This document shows, piece by piece, positions 8,567 through 19,259 of a stretch of 64,000 nucleotides of DNA. This DNA is from PALSA-612 sp963791225 (GTDB lineage Bacteria > Actinomycetota > Thermoleophilia > Gaiellales > Gaiellaceae), in NCBI GenBank assembly GCA_963791225.1, contig CAWBRV010000003.1, positions 310,001 through 374,000 of the forward strand. The letters are read 5' to 3'. The first letter of the stretch is position 1, and every line of letters starts with the position of its first letter. Position numbers and translations under genes: made by a program. Under the pieces are notes generated by a model. The model searched no databases and had not been told where the DNA came from. It was given only the letters and a program-made list of their open reading frames with translations.

Positions 8567-9119
8567 GCTCGAGCGCGGCGTCGGCGAGGTCCTGATCGAC
8601 GAGGCAGCGCTGCAGAGCCGCATCGCCGAACTGGGCGAGGAGATCTCCGCGTTCTACGGCCGGGAACGGCGGGACCCGCTTCTCGTCGGCGTCCTCAAGG
8701 GCGCCGTCTTCTTCATGGCCGACCTGATGCGGCACCTGACCGTGCCCTGCGAGGTCGACTTCATGGCGATCTCGAGCTACGGCGCCGCCACGGACAGCTC
8801 CGGCGTCGTCCGCATCCTCAAGGACTTGGACATCAACATCGAGGGCCGCCATGTGCTCGTCGTCGAGGACATCATCGACTCAGGGCTCACGCTCTCCTAT
8901 CTGATCCGGAATCTCGAGTCCCGCGAGCCCGCCTCGCTCGAGGTCGCCGCGCTGATGACGAAGCCGGCCCGGCGGGAGATCGACGTCGACGTCCGCTGGG
9001 TCGGCTTCGAGATCCCGAATCGGTTCGTGATCGGCTACGGGCTCGACTTCGCGGAGCGATACAGGAACCTGCCGTATGTCGGCGTACTGAGCGAGGAGTT
9101 GATCCCCGAAGGAGCCTGA
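8550..9119 (+). CDS. hpt: Hypoxanthine phosphoribosyltransferase
   Basis: 189 residues from the ATG at 8550 inside the end of tilS. It shows VGVLKGAVFFMADLMRHL, the PRPP-binding loop VVEDIIDSGLTLSYL and, at the C-terminus, WVGFEIPNRFVIGYGLDF. It salvages hypoxanthine and guanine to IMP and GMP using PRPP. Length and motifs are typical. Translational coupling with tilS is implied by the overlap. Confidence 0.93.
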   Translation: MTTRTELERGVGEVLIDEAALQSRIAELGEEISAFYGRERRDPLLVGVLKGAVFFMADLMRHLTVPCEVDFMAISSYGAATDSSGVVRILKDLDINIEGRHVLVVEDIIDSGLTLSYLIRNLESREPASLEVAALMTKPARREIDVDVRWVGFEIPNRFVIGYGLDFAERYRNLPYVGVLSEELIPEGA

Positions 9120-9132
9120 AAGGAAACCGTTT

Positions 9133-9162
9133 GCAGGCATCTGGCGAAGACAGAGTGCCTGC
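9133..9162. repeat. Inverted repeat in the hpt-ftsH gap
   Basis: GCAGGCA at 9133-9139 and TGCCTGC at 9156-9162 form a 7-bp stem with a 16-base loop, about 20 bases before ftsH. It could be an operator or a leader hairpin; nothing else supports a choice. Confidence 0.3.
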
Positions 9163-9183
9163 TACTCTGGCCACTGAGATCGC

Positions 9184-11133
<1,950 letters not shown>

Positions 11134-11142
<9 letters not shown>

Positions 11143-11227
11143 AGGCCTCGGGCCAATCCGGCCCATCGGCTCACGACTGTAGACCGGCGTAACGCGGCCG
11201 CACGGCGGCCGCTTCGAGCTGCCTCGT
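11134..11227 (+). repeat. Structured dispersed element, copy A (ftsH 3' end)
   Basis: The outer stem CAGTCGT (11134-11140) pairs with ACGACTG (11173-11179). The inner stem is GGGCC...GGCCC with loop AATCC. A second hairpin follows, GCGGCCGC (11194-11201) with GCGGCCGC (11205-11212). The primary sequence between and after the stems matches the copies at 34.7 and 35.0 kb. The 5' arm overlaps the last ftsH codons and the stop. The palindromic array at 11245 follows 18 bases later. Confidence 0.75.
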
Positions 11228-11244
11228 CTCGGGCGGACACCATT

Positions 11245-11268
11245 GGTGCCAGGCACGTGCCTGGCACC
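11245..11268. repeat. Palindromic repeat array, locus 3
   Basis: A perfect 24-bp palindrome: GTGCCAGGCAC then GTGCCTGGCAC, flanked by G and C. It lies between the convergent ftsH and oxidoreductase genes, where it could act as a bidirectional terminator. Confidence 0.9.
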
Positions 11269-11274
11269 TGAGTG

Positions 11275-12123
11275 TCACTCGCGGTGCGTGGCGTAGTACG
11301 TGGCAGCCATGTCCTCGTCGCCGTGACCGAGGTCGATCGCGTGCGTCATCTGTTCGAGCGCCGCGCGCGCGAGGGCGAGGTCGACCCCGGCGTTCGAGGC
11401 CGCGTCGAGGATGAGCTCGACGTCCTTCGCGGCCAGGCGGAGCGTGAACGAGGGCTCCATGTTCCCGGCAACGATCGCCTCCGTCTTCATGTGCGCGTAG
11501 GGCATGTCCATACCGCCCCCCGCGATCGACTCGAGGAACAGCCCCGGCTCGACGCCCAGAGCCTGTGCGAACGCGACCGTCTCGGCGACGTTCTCGAGCG
11601 AGTTCAGGATCCAGTGGTTGAGCACGAGCTTGAGCGCGCTCGCCGAGCCGATCTCGTCGCCGAGCCAGACGAGCTTGCGGGCGATCGCGACCAGCACCGC
11701 CTCGCAGGTCGCCCTCGCCTCCTCCGGCCCGGCGAGCACCACCACCAGCTGGCCCTGCTCGGCCGGCGCGCGCGTCCCCAGGACCGGCGCGTCGACGTAG
11801 ACGAGGCCAGCGTCCGCGGCCAGCGCCGCCAGTCGCTTCGTCCAGTCGACGCCGACGGTGCTCGTCTGAACCCAGAGCGTTCCCGGCACCGCCGAGGGAA
11901 CCGCCTCGCGCACGACGGCGTCGACAGTCGGGCCGTCGGCGAGCATCGTGACGAGGAGCTCCGCGTCCGCCACCGCCTCGGCGGGCGTGGCGGCGACCTC
12001 GGCGCCGAGCCCTTCTGCCCGTTCGCTCGTCCGGTTCCATGCCCGCACCTCGTGGCCCGCTTCCGCGAGCCGCCGCGCGATCGGCGCGCCCATGATCCCG
12101 GTTCCGAGGACGGCGATGCGCAC
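11275..12123 (-). CDS. NAD(P)-dependent oxidoreductase, 3-hydroxyisobutyrate dehydrogenase family
   Basis: 282 residues. The N-terminal Rossmann motif is IAVLGTGIMGAPIARRLAEAG, then NRTSERA for phosphate or ribose contact. The substrate region has QTSTVGVDWTKRL and DAPVLGTRAPAEQGQL. The catalytic Lys lies in SASALKLVLNHWI. Family members oxidise beta-hydroxyacids or reduce succinic-semialdehyde-type substrates; the substrate here is unresolved. It sits where folE often lies between ftsH and folP in actinobacteria, on the opposite strand. Confidence 0.85.
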   Translation of the reverse strand: MRIAVLGTGIMGAPIARRLAEAGHEVRAWNRTSERAEGLGAEVAATPAEAVADAELLVTMLADGPTVDAVVREAVPSAVPGTLWVQTSTVGVDWTKRLAALAADAGLVYVDAPVLGTRAPAEQGQLVVVLAGPEEARATCEAVLVAIARKLVWLGDEIGSASALKLVLNHWILNSLENVAETVAFAQALGVEPGLFLESIAGGGMDMPYAHMKTEAIVAGNMEPSFTLRLAAKDVELILDAASNAGVDLALARAALEQMTHAIDLGHGDEDMAATYYATHRE

Positions 12124-12230
12124 GGCTGGAACCTATCCGACTCCGGCGTCCTGCTTCGGTCGTTCCAATCGGCCCGAGCCTGTGGTATCTCGCGGGTCAG
12201 AGAGGCGACTCGGGAGGAAAGGAGCGGGCG

Positions 12231-13091
12231 ATGACACAGGTCCTGTCGGGCAGGGCCGTGGCAGGGGTGGGCGTCGTAGCCGGGATCGCAGCGATCTGGG
12301 TCTCCCTGTCGGCGGACAGCTCCTCCGCGACGTACAGCGACGATGGAACGACGATCGCGTACCTCCTGATCACTCTGCTCCTCGCAGCAGTCTGTCTCGC
12401 GTCCGGCGCTCTCGGCGGCCCGAGGCTCGACGCAGGCGCGGCCGCAGCCGGCGGCGCGGCGCTCGGGTACTACCTCTTCCTCCCAGCAGCGATCGCCTGG
12501 GACAACTTCAACGCGCTCGGCGCCGGCGCGTGGCTCGGCATCTGTACGGCGTTGATCCCCATCGGTGCCGTCTTCGCGAGCGTGGCCGGGCGAGGCTGGC
12601 AGCTGCCGCATCGCCGACCGACCCCATCGAGGCCTTGCCGTCGATCGCGGGGGTCGTGCTCGTGTTCGTCGCCATCTGGCTTTCGGACAACGGTGGCTCG
12701 TACTGGGACATCGGCATTCCTGGCGCCCACGGGGTCGGGCTCCTGATGATCGCGCTCTGCGTTGTCGTGGCGATGCGCATCTTCTCGACGCTCACCTGGG
12801 CCACCCCGCTCTCGGCCGATGCCGGCTTGGCACTCGGTGCCGTCACGTTCGGCTTCTACGAGACCGTCGTCGTCAGGGCTGCGTGCGGTGACTTCGGCTT
12901 GTTGGGCGCTGGAGTTGGGAACGGCCAGCCTGTGGAGCGCGTCGACGCTAGGGCGAAGCCGTCCGGCGCGGACTGCATCGGAGCCTGCACCTGATCCGGT
13001 GATGCCGCCCCTGCCCGAGGCCACGCCCCCGCCCGCACCGGAGGCCACTACCCCGCCGTCGCCCGCTGACGCGGCGCCGCCCGCCTCATAG
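12231..13091 (+). pseudogene. Multi-pass membrane protein with proline-rich tail, frameshifted
   Basis: Three frames are needed to read one plausible protein of about 285 residues. The first (from ATG 12231) has four hydrophobic segments through ALIPIGAVFASVAGRG. The second (from about 12600) continues DPIEALPSIAGVVLVFVAIW and further segments to GFYETVVVRAA. The third (from about 12890-12920) ends with a Pro/Ala-rich cytoplasmic-type tail, PEATPPPAPEATTPP, to the stop at 13089-13091. Both shifts are single-base in net effect. No family was recognised. It is either a decayed gene or one mis-sequenced at G/C runs. A ribosome-like GGAGG-type site precedes the start. Confidence 0.6.
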
Positions 13092-13112
13092 CCACGCGAC
13101 TACGCTGGCGGC

Positions 13113-13931
13113 GTGAGACTGCCGCTCGAGGAGCGCTTCACTCCGCCCTCGGTGATGGGCGTCGTCAACGTGACGCCGGACTCGTTCTCGGACGGCGGGG
13201 TGAACCTTCGTGCGGAGGACGCGATCGCGGCCGCGCGGCGCATGGTCGACGAGGGAGCTGCGATCGTCGACGTCGGCGGCGAGTCGACGCGGCCCGGCTC
13301 CGGCGGCGTGACGGTCGACGAGGAGCTCCGACGCGTCATGCCCGTGCTCCACGCCCTCGGCGGCGAGCTGCCGGTCTCCATCGACACGTCCAAGGCGGAG
13401 GTCGCGCGCCGGGCGCTGGCTGCGGGTGCCGAGCTCGTCAACGACGTGACCGCGCTCCGCTCCGATCCCGAGCTCGCCGGAGTCGTCGCCGACGCGGGTT
13501 GCTACCTCTGCCTGATGCACATGCTCGGCGAGCCGCGGACGATGCAGGACGACCCGCGCTACGGCGACGTCGCGTCCGAGGTCGCCGCCTTCCTCGAGGA
13601 GCGGCTCGCATACGCGGTGTCGGCGGGCATCCGCGAGGAGATGGTCTGCGTCGACCCGGGCATCGGCTTCGGCAAGACCGTGGAGCACAACGTCGAGCTC
13701 GTCCGGCGCCTCGACGTCCTGCGCGCGCTCGGCCGGCCGGTCGTGGTCGGCTTCTCGCGGAAGCGATCCCTCGGCCGCCTCGTCGGCGAGCCGGACGCCA
13801 CCACGGGTCCGCTCGCGGCGAGCCTCGCCGCCGCCGTGACCGCGTACGAGCGCGGTGCGACGATCCTCCGCGTCCACGACGTCCGCGAGACGGTCGAGGC
13901 GCTCGCCGTCGCCAAGGCGGTGTCGGCGTGA
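13113..13931 (+). CDS. folP: Dihydropteroate synthase
   Basis: 272 residues from GTG 13113. It contains VMGVVNVTPDSFSDGG and GGESTRPG, the two DHPS signatures, plus SIDTSKAEVARRAL, NDVTAL and the Lys-containing VVVGFSRKRSLG loop. It condenses 6-hydroxymethyl-dihydropterin diphosphate with p-aminobenzoate and is the sulfonamide target. It is first of a tight fol operon: folB starts within its stop codon (GTGA). Confidence 0.95.
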   Translation: MRLPLEERFTPPSVMGVVNVTPDSFSDGGVNLRAEDAIAAARRMVDEGAAIVDVGGESTRPGSGGVTVDEELRRVMPVLHALGGELPVSIDTSKAEVARRALAAGAELVNDVTALRSDPELAGVVADAGCYLCLMHMLGEPRTMQDDPRYGDVASEVAAFLEERLAYAVSAGIREEMVCVDPGIGFGKTVEHNVELVRRLDVLRALGRPVVVGFSRKRSLGRLVGEPDATTGPLAASLAAAVTAYERGATILRVHDVRETVEALAVAKAVSA

Positions 13932-14281
13932 CGACGATCGAGCTCGCCGGGCTGGAGCTCTACGGGTATCACGGCGTCAATCCCGAGGAGCGGCGCGACG
14001 GGCAGCCGTTCGTCTTCGACGTCTGGCTCGAGGTGCCGGACGGGACGGGCGCCTCGGACCGGGTCGAGGACACGGTCGACTACCGCGAGGTGGCTGCGCT
14101 CGTCCGCGAGGTGTCGGACGGCCGCGCGTTCCAGCTCCTGGAGGCGCTGGCGGCGACGCTCGTCGACGAGCTCCTGGCGCGCTTTCCGGTCGAGGCCGCG
14201 CGCGTCCGCGTCCGCAAGCCTCAGGTCCGCCTGGATCCGTCGGTCGAGCACTCGGCCGTGACGGTCGAGCGTCGTCGCTGA
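13928..14281 (+). CDS. folB: Dihydroneopterin aldolase
   Basis: 117 residues from a GTG overlapping the folP stop. ELYGYHGVNPEERRDGQPF carries the substrate Tyr/His region. VEDTVDYREVAALV, FQLLEALAATLVDELL with the conserved Glu, and RVRKPQVRLDPSVEHSAVTVERRR complete the tunnelling-fold subunit. It cleaves dihydroneopterin to hydroxymethyl-dihydropterin and glycolaldehyde, upstream of folK and folP in folate synthesis. Its stop overlaps the folK ATG by one base. Confidence 0.93.
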   Translation: MTTIELAGLELYGYHGVNPEERRDGQPFVFDVWLEVPDGTGASDRVEDTVDYREVAALVREVSDGRAFQLLEALAATLVDELLARFPVEAARVRVRKPQVRLDPSVEHSAVTVERRR

Positions 14282-14745
14282 TGCCCCGGGCCTACGTGGG
14301 CCTGGGCTCGAACCTCGGCGACCGCGAGCACATGATCTGGGGCGCGATCCACATGCTCGCCTTCAACCCCGAGGTCGACATCGCGGCCGTCTCGTCGATC
14401 CGGGAGACCGAGCCCATCGGGCTGCTCGAACAGCCGCCGTTCCTCAACGCAGCGGCCGCCGTCGACACCGAACTCGACCCGCGCGCCCTGCTCGACCTCC
14501 TGCTCGCGGTCGAGCGAGAGCTCGGGCGGACACGCGACGGCCCGCGCTTCGGCCCGCGCACGATCGACCTCGACCTGCTCCTCTACGGCGACGAGATCGT
14601 GGACGAACCAGGGCTCGCGGTGCCGCATCCACGCTTGCACGAGCGGCGATTCGCCCTCGAGCCGCTCGCCGAGCTCGACCCCGATCTGGTCGTGCCCGGG
14701 CGCGGGCCGGTCCAGGCTCTGCTCGCGGGTCTACAATCACCGTAG
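14281..14745 (+). CDS. folK: 2-amino-4-hydroxy-6-hydroxymethyldihydropteridine diphosphokinase
   Basis: 154 residues. The start YVGLGSNLGDREHMI is the HPPK signature. ETEPIGLLEQPPFLNAA and the metal-binding GPRTIDLDLLLYGD follow, then VPHPRLHERRFALEPLAEL. It transfers pyrophosphate from ATP to hydroxymethyl-dihydropterin. It ends directly before the DUF2469 gene, with no gap between the folK TAG and the next ATG. Confidence 0.94.
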   Translation: MPRAYVGLGSNLGDREHMIWGAIHMLAFNPEVDIAAVSSIRETEPIGLLEQPPFLNAAAAVDTELDPRALLDLLLAVERELGRTRDGPRFGPRTIDLDLLLYGDEIVDEPGLAVPHPRLHERRFALEPLAELDPDLVVPGRGPVQALLAGLQSP

Positions 14746-15111
14746 ATGTCCCACCTCGACGAACTCGACGAATACGAGGCGGAGCTCGAGCTCCGGATCA
14801 AGAAGGAGTACGCGGCGGTCTTCGCGCTCTTCCGCTACTGCGTGCTGACCCAGGACGCGACCTACCTCTGCAACCGGTACGACCTCGAGTTCGTCCCGCG
14901 CGAGCACTATCCGTTCTTCCGTGTGACCATGGAGGACGTGTGGGTCTGGGACAAGAACCGGCCCTCGCGGATGCTCCCTCGCACCGAGGTCTACACGTCC
15001 GCCGACGTGACGGTCGAGGAGTTGCGGGGCGAAGGCGACGGGCCGAGCCTTACTCCGGAAGCCCTTGCCGAGCGGATCGGCGAGTCGCTCTCCGCCGACG
15101 ACGACTCCTAG
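14746..15111 (+). CDS. DUF2469 family protein
   Basis: 121 residues, acidic, opening DELDEYEAELELRIKKEYAA, with CVLTQDATYLCNRYDLEF and the conserved VTMEDVWVWDKNRPSRML, the pattern of the actinobacterial DUF2469 family. Its function is unknown. Its ATG abuts the folK stop and coaX follows 12 bases later, so it belongs to the folate/CoA cofactor operon. Family members elsewhere often sit near ribonuclease HII or other housekeeping genes; this placement differs. Confidence 0.8.
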   Translation: MSHLDELDEYEAELELRIKKEYAAVFALFRYCVLTQDATYLCNRYDLEFVPREHYPFFRVTMEDVWVWDKNRPSRMLPRTEVYTSADVTVEELRGEGDGPSLTPEALAERIGESLSADDDS

Positions 15112-15123
15112 CGCACTCCTCAC

Positions 15124-15885
15124 GTGCTCCTCGCAGTCGACGCGGGCAACACGCAGACGGTCTTCGGGCTCTACCGGGGCGACGAGCTGCTCGAGCACTG
15201 GCGTGTCGCCACCGAGACCCAACGGACCGGGGACGAGCTCGGCGCACTCGTCGGGCGCTTCATCGACCTGTCCTCGGTGGACGGCGTGTGCCTCTCCTCG
15301 ACGGTGCCGGCACTCGTCCGGGAATACGAGGGGTTCGCCGAGCGCTGGGCGAAGGCGCCGATCCTCGTCGTCGGGCCGGGCGTGCGCACCGGCATCCCGA
15401 TCAAGCACGACGCCCCGCGCGAGATCGGCCCCGACCGGCTGATGAACGCCGTGGCGGCGAAGGAGCGCTACGGGTCGCCCTGCATCGTCGTCGACTTCGG
15501 CACCTCGACCAACTTCGACGTCGTCTCGCCGGAAGGCGAGTACGTCGGCGGCGTGATCGCGCCGGGGATCGAGATTTCGATGGACGCGCTGTTCGCCCGC
15601 GCCGCACGGCTCGTCAAGGTCGACTTCGTCGAGCCGCCGGCCCCGATCGGCAAGACGACGGCGACGGCGCTCCAGTCGGGCCTCGTCTACGGCTTCGCCG
15701 GCCAGGTCGACGGCATCGTGGCGGCGATCCGCGGCGAGCTCGGCGTCGAGTCGCAGGTCGTGGCGACGGGCGGCCTCGCGGAGCTGATCGCGCCGCACTC
15801 GAAGACGATCGGCAAGCTCGATCCGCTGCTAACTCTCGAAGGCCTCCACATCGTCTGGGAGCGGAACGCGGAGGCCGATGCCTGA
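15124..15885 (+). CDS. coaX: Type III pantothenate kinase
   Basis: 253 residues from GTG 15124. The N-terminal phosphate motif is LLAVDAGNTQTVFGLY. GPGVRTGIPIKHDAPREIGPD includes the pantothenate-binding Gly-x-Asp-Arg region. DFGTSTNFDVVSPEGEYVGG is the ASKHA second phosphate motif, normally DFGTATT. It commits pantothenate to coenzyme A and is insensitive to CoA feedback as a family trait. The stop overlaps the monooxygenase start by eight bases. Confidence 0.92.
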   Translation: MLLAVDAGNTQTVFGLYRGDELLEHWRVATETQRTGDELGALVGRFIDLSSVDGVCLSSTVPALVREYEGFAERWAKAPILVVGPGVRTGIPIKHDAPREIGPDRLMNAVAAKERYGSPCIVVDFGTSTNFDVVSPEGEYVGGVIAPGIEISMDALFARAARLVKVDFVEPPAPIGKTTATALQSGLVYGFAGQVDGIVAAIRGELGVESQVVATGGLAELIAPHSKTIGKLDPLLTLEGLHIVWERNAEADA

Positions 15886-17452
15886 GCGCGAAGTTCCGGT
15901 CCTCGTCTCGGGCGGAAGCCTCGTCGGCCTGTCGACGGCGCTCTTCCTCGGCTGGCACGGCGTCGAGTCGCTCGTCGTCGAGCGGCACCCCGGCACTGCG
16001 ATCCACCCCCGCGCCGCGCTCTTCAACCAGCGCACGATCGAGCTCTACCGCGGCGTCGGTCTCGAGGACGAGATCGTCACCGCCTCGGAGCTCGAGTTCG
16101 TCCAGAACGGGGCGATCGTCTCGGTCGAGAGCCTCGGGGGCAAGGAGCTCGAGTACTACTTCCGCAACATCAACGAAGGCGTCGAGGACCTGAGCCCGTC
16201 GGCGCGGCTCTTCGTCACGCAGATCGGGCTCGAGCCGCTCCTGCACCGACGGGCCGAAGAGCTCGGTGCACGGGTCGAGTGGGGGAAGGAGCTCGCCTCG
16301 TTCGAGGGGGAGGCGGACGGTGTCGTGGCCACGGTCAAGAACCGGGCGGACGGGAGCGAGGAGACGATCCGCGCTCGCTACCTCGTCGCCGCCGACGGCG
16401 TGCGCAGCCCGGTTCGCGAGCGGCTCGGGATTCCGCTGCTCGGTCACCCGAGCTTCTCGAACAGCATCACGATCTACTTCCGGGCCGACGTCCGCGAGCT
16501 GATCGGCGACCGCAGCCTCAGCGTCATCTACGTCTTCCATCCGCGCCAGCAGGGGTTCTTCCGCTTCTCGCGCGCGGGCGATGCGGGCTTCCTGGTCGTC
16601 AACGCGACGCTCGACGCGGGCGGCGGACGCAACCGCGACATCTGGGAGGGGTCGAGCGAGGAGCAGTGCGTCGAATACGTGCGCGAGGCGCTCGGCGCTC
16701 CCGATCTGCCGGTCGAGATCGAGAACGTCCAGCGCTGGAACGCCTCCGCCGAGTGGGCCGAGCGGTTCCAGGAGGGGCCGGTCTTCCTCGCCGGCGACGC
16801 GGTGCACGGCATGCCGCCGACGGGCGGCTTCGGCGGCAACACGGGCGTGCAGGACGCGCACAACCTGGCGTGGAAGCTCGCCTTCACGCTCGACGGCCGC
16901 GCCGGTGACGGCCTGCTCGCGACGTACGACACCGAGCGGCGGCCGGTCGGGGAGTTCGCCGTCGAGCAGGCCTACACGCGCTACGTCGTCAGGCTCGACC
17001 CCGAGCTGGACAGCAAGGAGAACCTGCAGCCCTACGTGCCGGAGCACGTCGTCGAGCTCGGCTACCGCTACCGATCGCCCGCGGTGATCTCCGAGCCCGG
17101 CGAGGACGCGCTGTACGAGGACCCGAAGCAGCCGTCGGCGAGCCCCGGCTCGCGCGCTCCCCATCTCTTCGTCGAGCAGGGCGTCTCGACGATCGACCTC
17201 GTCGACCGGCGCTTCGTCCTCCTCGCCGCGCCGGGCGGCGAAGGGTGGTGTGCCGCGGCCGGGTCGCTCCCGCTCGACACACACGTGATCACCGCGGACG
17301 GGTTCGAAGAGCTCTACGGGACCGGCGTCGAGGGAGCGACGCTCATCCGCCCGGACGGCTTCGTCGCTTGGCGCACGCGGGCGGCTGCGGCCGAGGACGC
17401 CGCGGAAACGCTGGCGCAGGTGCTTGCTCGCGTACTCGATCGAGCCGAATAG
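15878..17452 (+). CDS. FAD-dependent aromatic monooxygenase (PheA/TfdB family)
   Basis: 524 residues. The N-terminal FAD loop is PVLVSGGSLVGLSTALFLGW. The second FAD site is GPVFLAGDAVHGMPPTGGFG, followed by NTGVQDAHNLAWKLAF. The C-terminal thioredoxin-like domain is shortened (FVLLAAPGGEGWCAAAG). These group A flavin hydroxylases hydroxylate phenolic or polyketide rings with NAD(P)H and O2. The substrate is not deducible. It is translationally coupled to coaX, although a catalytic link is not obvious. Confidence 0.88.
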   Translation: MPEREVPVLVSGGSLVGLSTALFLGWHGVESLVVERHPGTAIHPRAALFNQRTIELYRGVGLEDEIVTASELEFVQNGAIVSVESLGGKELEYYFRNINEGVEDLSPSARLFVTQIGLEPLLHRRAEELGARVEWGKELASFEGEADGVVATVKNRADGSEETIRARYLVAADGVRSPVRERLGIPLLGHPSFSNSITIYFRADVRELIGDRSLSVIYVFHPRQQGFFRFSRAGDAGFLVVNATLDAGGGRNRDIWEGSSEEQCVEYVREALGAPDLPVEIENVQRWNASAEWAERFQEGPVFLAGDAVHGMPPTGGFGGNTGVQDAHNLAWKLAFTLDGRAGDGLLATYDTERRPVGEFAVEQAYTRYVVRLDPELDSKENLQPYVPEHVVELGYRYRSPAVISEPGEDALYEDPKQPSASPGSRAPHLFVEQGVSTIDLVDRRFVLLAAPGGEGWCAAAGSLPLDTHVITADGFEELYGTGVEGATLIRPDGFVAWRTRAAAAEDAAETLAQVLARVLDRAE

Positions 17453-17516
17453 CGCCTGGCATCGCTGCGGGTATCCGTTTCTAACTTTTCTTCTGTCGGC
17501 TGGTCTGAGGTAGCAA

Positions 17517-18083
17517 GTGATCGAGCGGTTCAAGAACTCGCCGCGGATGCAGCGGCGCGCCTTTTTCTCGGGCCTCGGGCTCCTCGCCGCCGGGATCGTG
17601 GCTCTGCTCGTCACGGTGCTGATGCCGAGCAAGAGCCATCTGCTCGACACGCCGATCTCGAACGTGCCCGCCACGAAGGTGCAGAACGACCCGGTCGCGC
17701 GGGTCGACCGGGCGTCCATCCGCATCGGGCGGGAATTCCTGCTCACGGCCGTCCAGCGCAAGAACCTCGACTGGGCCTACGACAACGTGCACGTTGACTT
17801 GAAGGGCCGCATGTCGCGAAGGGTCTGGGACAGGGGGAACATCCCGGTGATCCCCTACGACGCGCAAAACGCCAAGACGACCGCCTTCATCGTCCAGTTC
17901 TCGCTGCAGAAGGAAGTCGAGTTCGAGGTCGCTCTCGTCCCCAAAGTGCACTCGGTCTACGCCGGCAGAAAGCCGTTGCGGTTCTACATCGCGCTCAGGC
18001 GCGAGCACGACAAGCCGAACGGCCGCTGGCTCGTGAGCTACTTCCAGCCGCACTGGCGGCCGCCGATCGAGCTCGTGCAGTAA
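17517..18083 (+). CDS. Membrane-anchored protein of unknown function
   Basis: 188 residues from GTG 17517. One transmembrane helix at about 17-38 (GLGLLAAGIVALLVTVLMP) follows a short basic cytoplasmic head. The external part (about 145 residues) is mixed alpha/beta with FLLTAVQRKNLDWAYDNVHVDL, a pattern seen in NTF2-like or DUF4878-like extracytoplasmic domains. That assignment is only suggestive. An AT-richer leader (17466-17500, TTTCTAACTTTTCTTC) may hold its promoter. It is convergent with dusB. Confidence 0.6.
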   Translation: MIERFKNSPRMQRRAFFSGLGLLAAGIVALLVTVLMPSKSHLLDTPISNVPATKVQNDPVARVDRASIRIGREFLLTAVQRKNLDWAYDNVHVDLKGRMSRRVWDRGNIPVIPYDAQNAKTTAFIVQFSLQKEVEFEVALVPKVHSVYAGRKPLRFYIALRREHDKPNGRWLVSYFQPHWRPPIELVQ

Positions 18084-18086
18084 CGC

Positions 18087-19145
18087 CTAGCCGCCGCCGT
18101 AGATCGAGATCGGGAGCTCGAGGGTCACCTCGTCGGAGGCCGTAGTCTCGTCCTCGAGGCGCTCGACGATCTCTGCCGCGCCCGGTGCGGCGGCGAGCAA
18201 TCGCGTGACGATCTCCTCGGTCGAGCCGAGCCGGACGAGCTCCTGCACGAACGGCTTCGGGAAGCGGCCGTGGCCGAGGTACCAGCCGTAGAACTTCTTC
18301 AGGAACCCGGAGGCGCGGTGCTCGCCGAGCTCGCGAACGGTCTCGCGGACGAACAAGATCAGCTCGGCGGCGATCTCCTCGCGCGTCGGCTCGGCTGCCT
18401 CGCCGTCGAGCATCTCCCGCAGCGCCCACGGATTGCCCTGCGCCGCACGGCCGACCATCACGGCCGAAGCGCCGGTCGTCGCGAGTACCGCCTGGGCCCG
18501 CGCCCGCGAGGTGATGTCCCCGGACGCCACGACCGGCACGGCGACGCGCGCGACGAGCTCGGCGGTGAGCGAGTGGTCGGCCGAGCCCGTGTACATCTGC
18601 CGGGCCGAGCGGGGATGGAGCGTCAGGCTCTGCGCGCCCGCGGCGACGAGTCTCGGCCCGACGTCGAGGCACGCCCGCGAGCCGTCCTCGAGGCCGCGGC
18701 GCATCTTGACGGTCACGGGCACGTCGACCGTGCGCGCGACCGCGTCGACGATCCGGCAGGCGAGCTCCGGGTCGTCGAGCAACGTCGCGCCCGCACCCGT
18801 CTTCGTCACCTTCTTCACCGGGCAGCCGAAGTTGATGTCGACGATGTCCGCGCCGGCCCGCTCGACCATCGCCGCCGCGTCGGCCATCACCACGGGGTCG
18901 GAGCCGAAGATCTGCACCGCCAGCGGGCGCTCGTCCCCGGCGATGCGCAGATAGCCCAGGCTTCGCTCATTCCGGTGGTGAAGTCCCGCGCAGCTGACCA
19001 TCTCCGAGCAGACGAGCCCGGCTCCGAAGCGGCGGCCCTGGCGGCGGAAAGCCTGCACGCTTACACCGGCCATCGGGGCGAGCACGAGCCGCGACGGGAT
19101 GTCGACCGGGCCGATGCGCCAGCTGTCACTGAGATTTGCCTGCAT
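18087..19145 (-). CDS. dusB: tRNA-dihydrouridine synthase (DusB type)
   Basis: 352 residues. FMN-barrel motifs: LVLAPMAGVSVQAFR, CSEMVSCAGL, VQIFGSDPVVMADAA, DINFGCPVKKVTKTGAGATLL with the catalytic Cys, VTVKMRRGL, LHPRSARQMYTG, VVASGDI and VMVGRAAQGNPW. It reduces specific uridines in tRNA using NADPH. The C-terminal helical domain is present, with a slightly extended tail after LAAAPG. It is transcribed divergently from greA. Confidence 0.9.
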   Translation of the reverse strand: MQANLSDSWRIGPVDIPSRLVLAPMAGVSVQAFRRQGRRFGAGLVCSEMVSCAGLHHRNERSLGYLRIAGDERPLAVQIFGSDPVVMADAAAMVERAGADIVDINFGCPVKKVTKTGAGATLLDDPELACRIVDAVARTVDVPVTVKMRRGLEDGSRACLDVGPRLVAAGAQSLTLHPRSARQMYTGSADHSLTAELVARVAVPVVASGDITSRARAQAVLATTGASAVMVGRAAQGNPWALREMLDGEAAEPTREEIAAELILFVRETVRELGEHRASGFLKKFYGWYLGHGRFPKPFVQELVRLGSTEEIVTRLLAAAPGAAEIVERLEDETTASDEVTLELPISIYGGG

Positions 19146-19174
19146 AACTCCTGAAAATCCTAGCTTCTAGGCCG

Positions 19175-19204
19175 TTGCGCAGCCTCTGTCCCTTCCGCTA
19201 CAAT
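19175..19204 (+). promoter_or_regulatory. Candidate greA promoter
   Basis: TTGCGC at 19175-19180, an 18-base spacer and TACAAT at 19199-19204, predicting transcription from about 19210-19212. It is divergent from dusB. Confidence 0.5.
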
Positions 19205-19211
19205 CCCCGGC

Positions 19212-19240
19212 CGCGACGGCTGCGAGCCGCGCGTTTTTTT
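19212..19240 (+). terminator. Intrinsic-terminator-like hairpin in the greA leader
   Basis: CGCGACGGCT (19212-19221), loop GCG, AGCCGCGCG (19225-19233), then seven consecutive T (19234-19240). It sits between the predicted start of transcription and the greA start codon at 19260, so it would terminate or attenuate greA itself. Such a T-run is rare in this GC-rich sequence. Confidence 0.6.
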
Positions 19241-19259
19241 GTCGAGGCAGGAGATCGCC

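Noticed and set aside
15614..17761. 715-codon open frame antisense to the monooxygenase and coaX
   Set aside because: Composition-driven shadow; the plus-strand genes carry complete family motifs.
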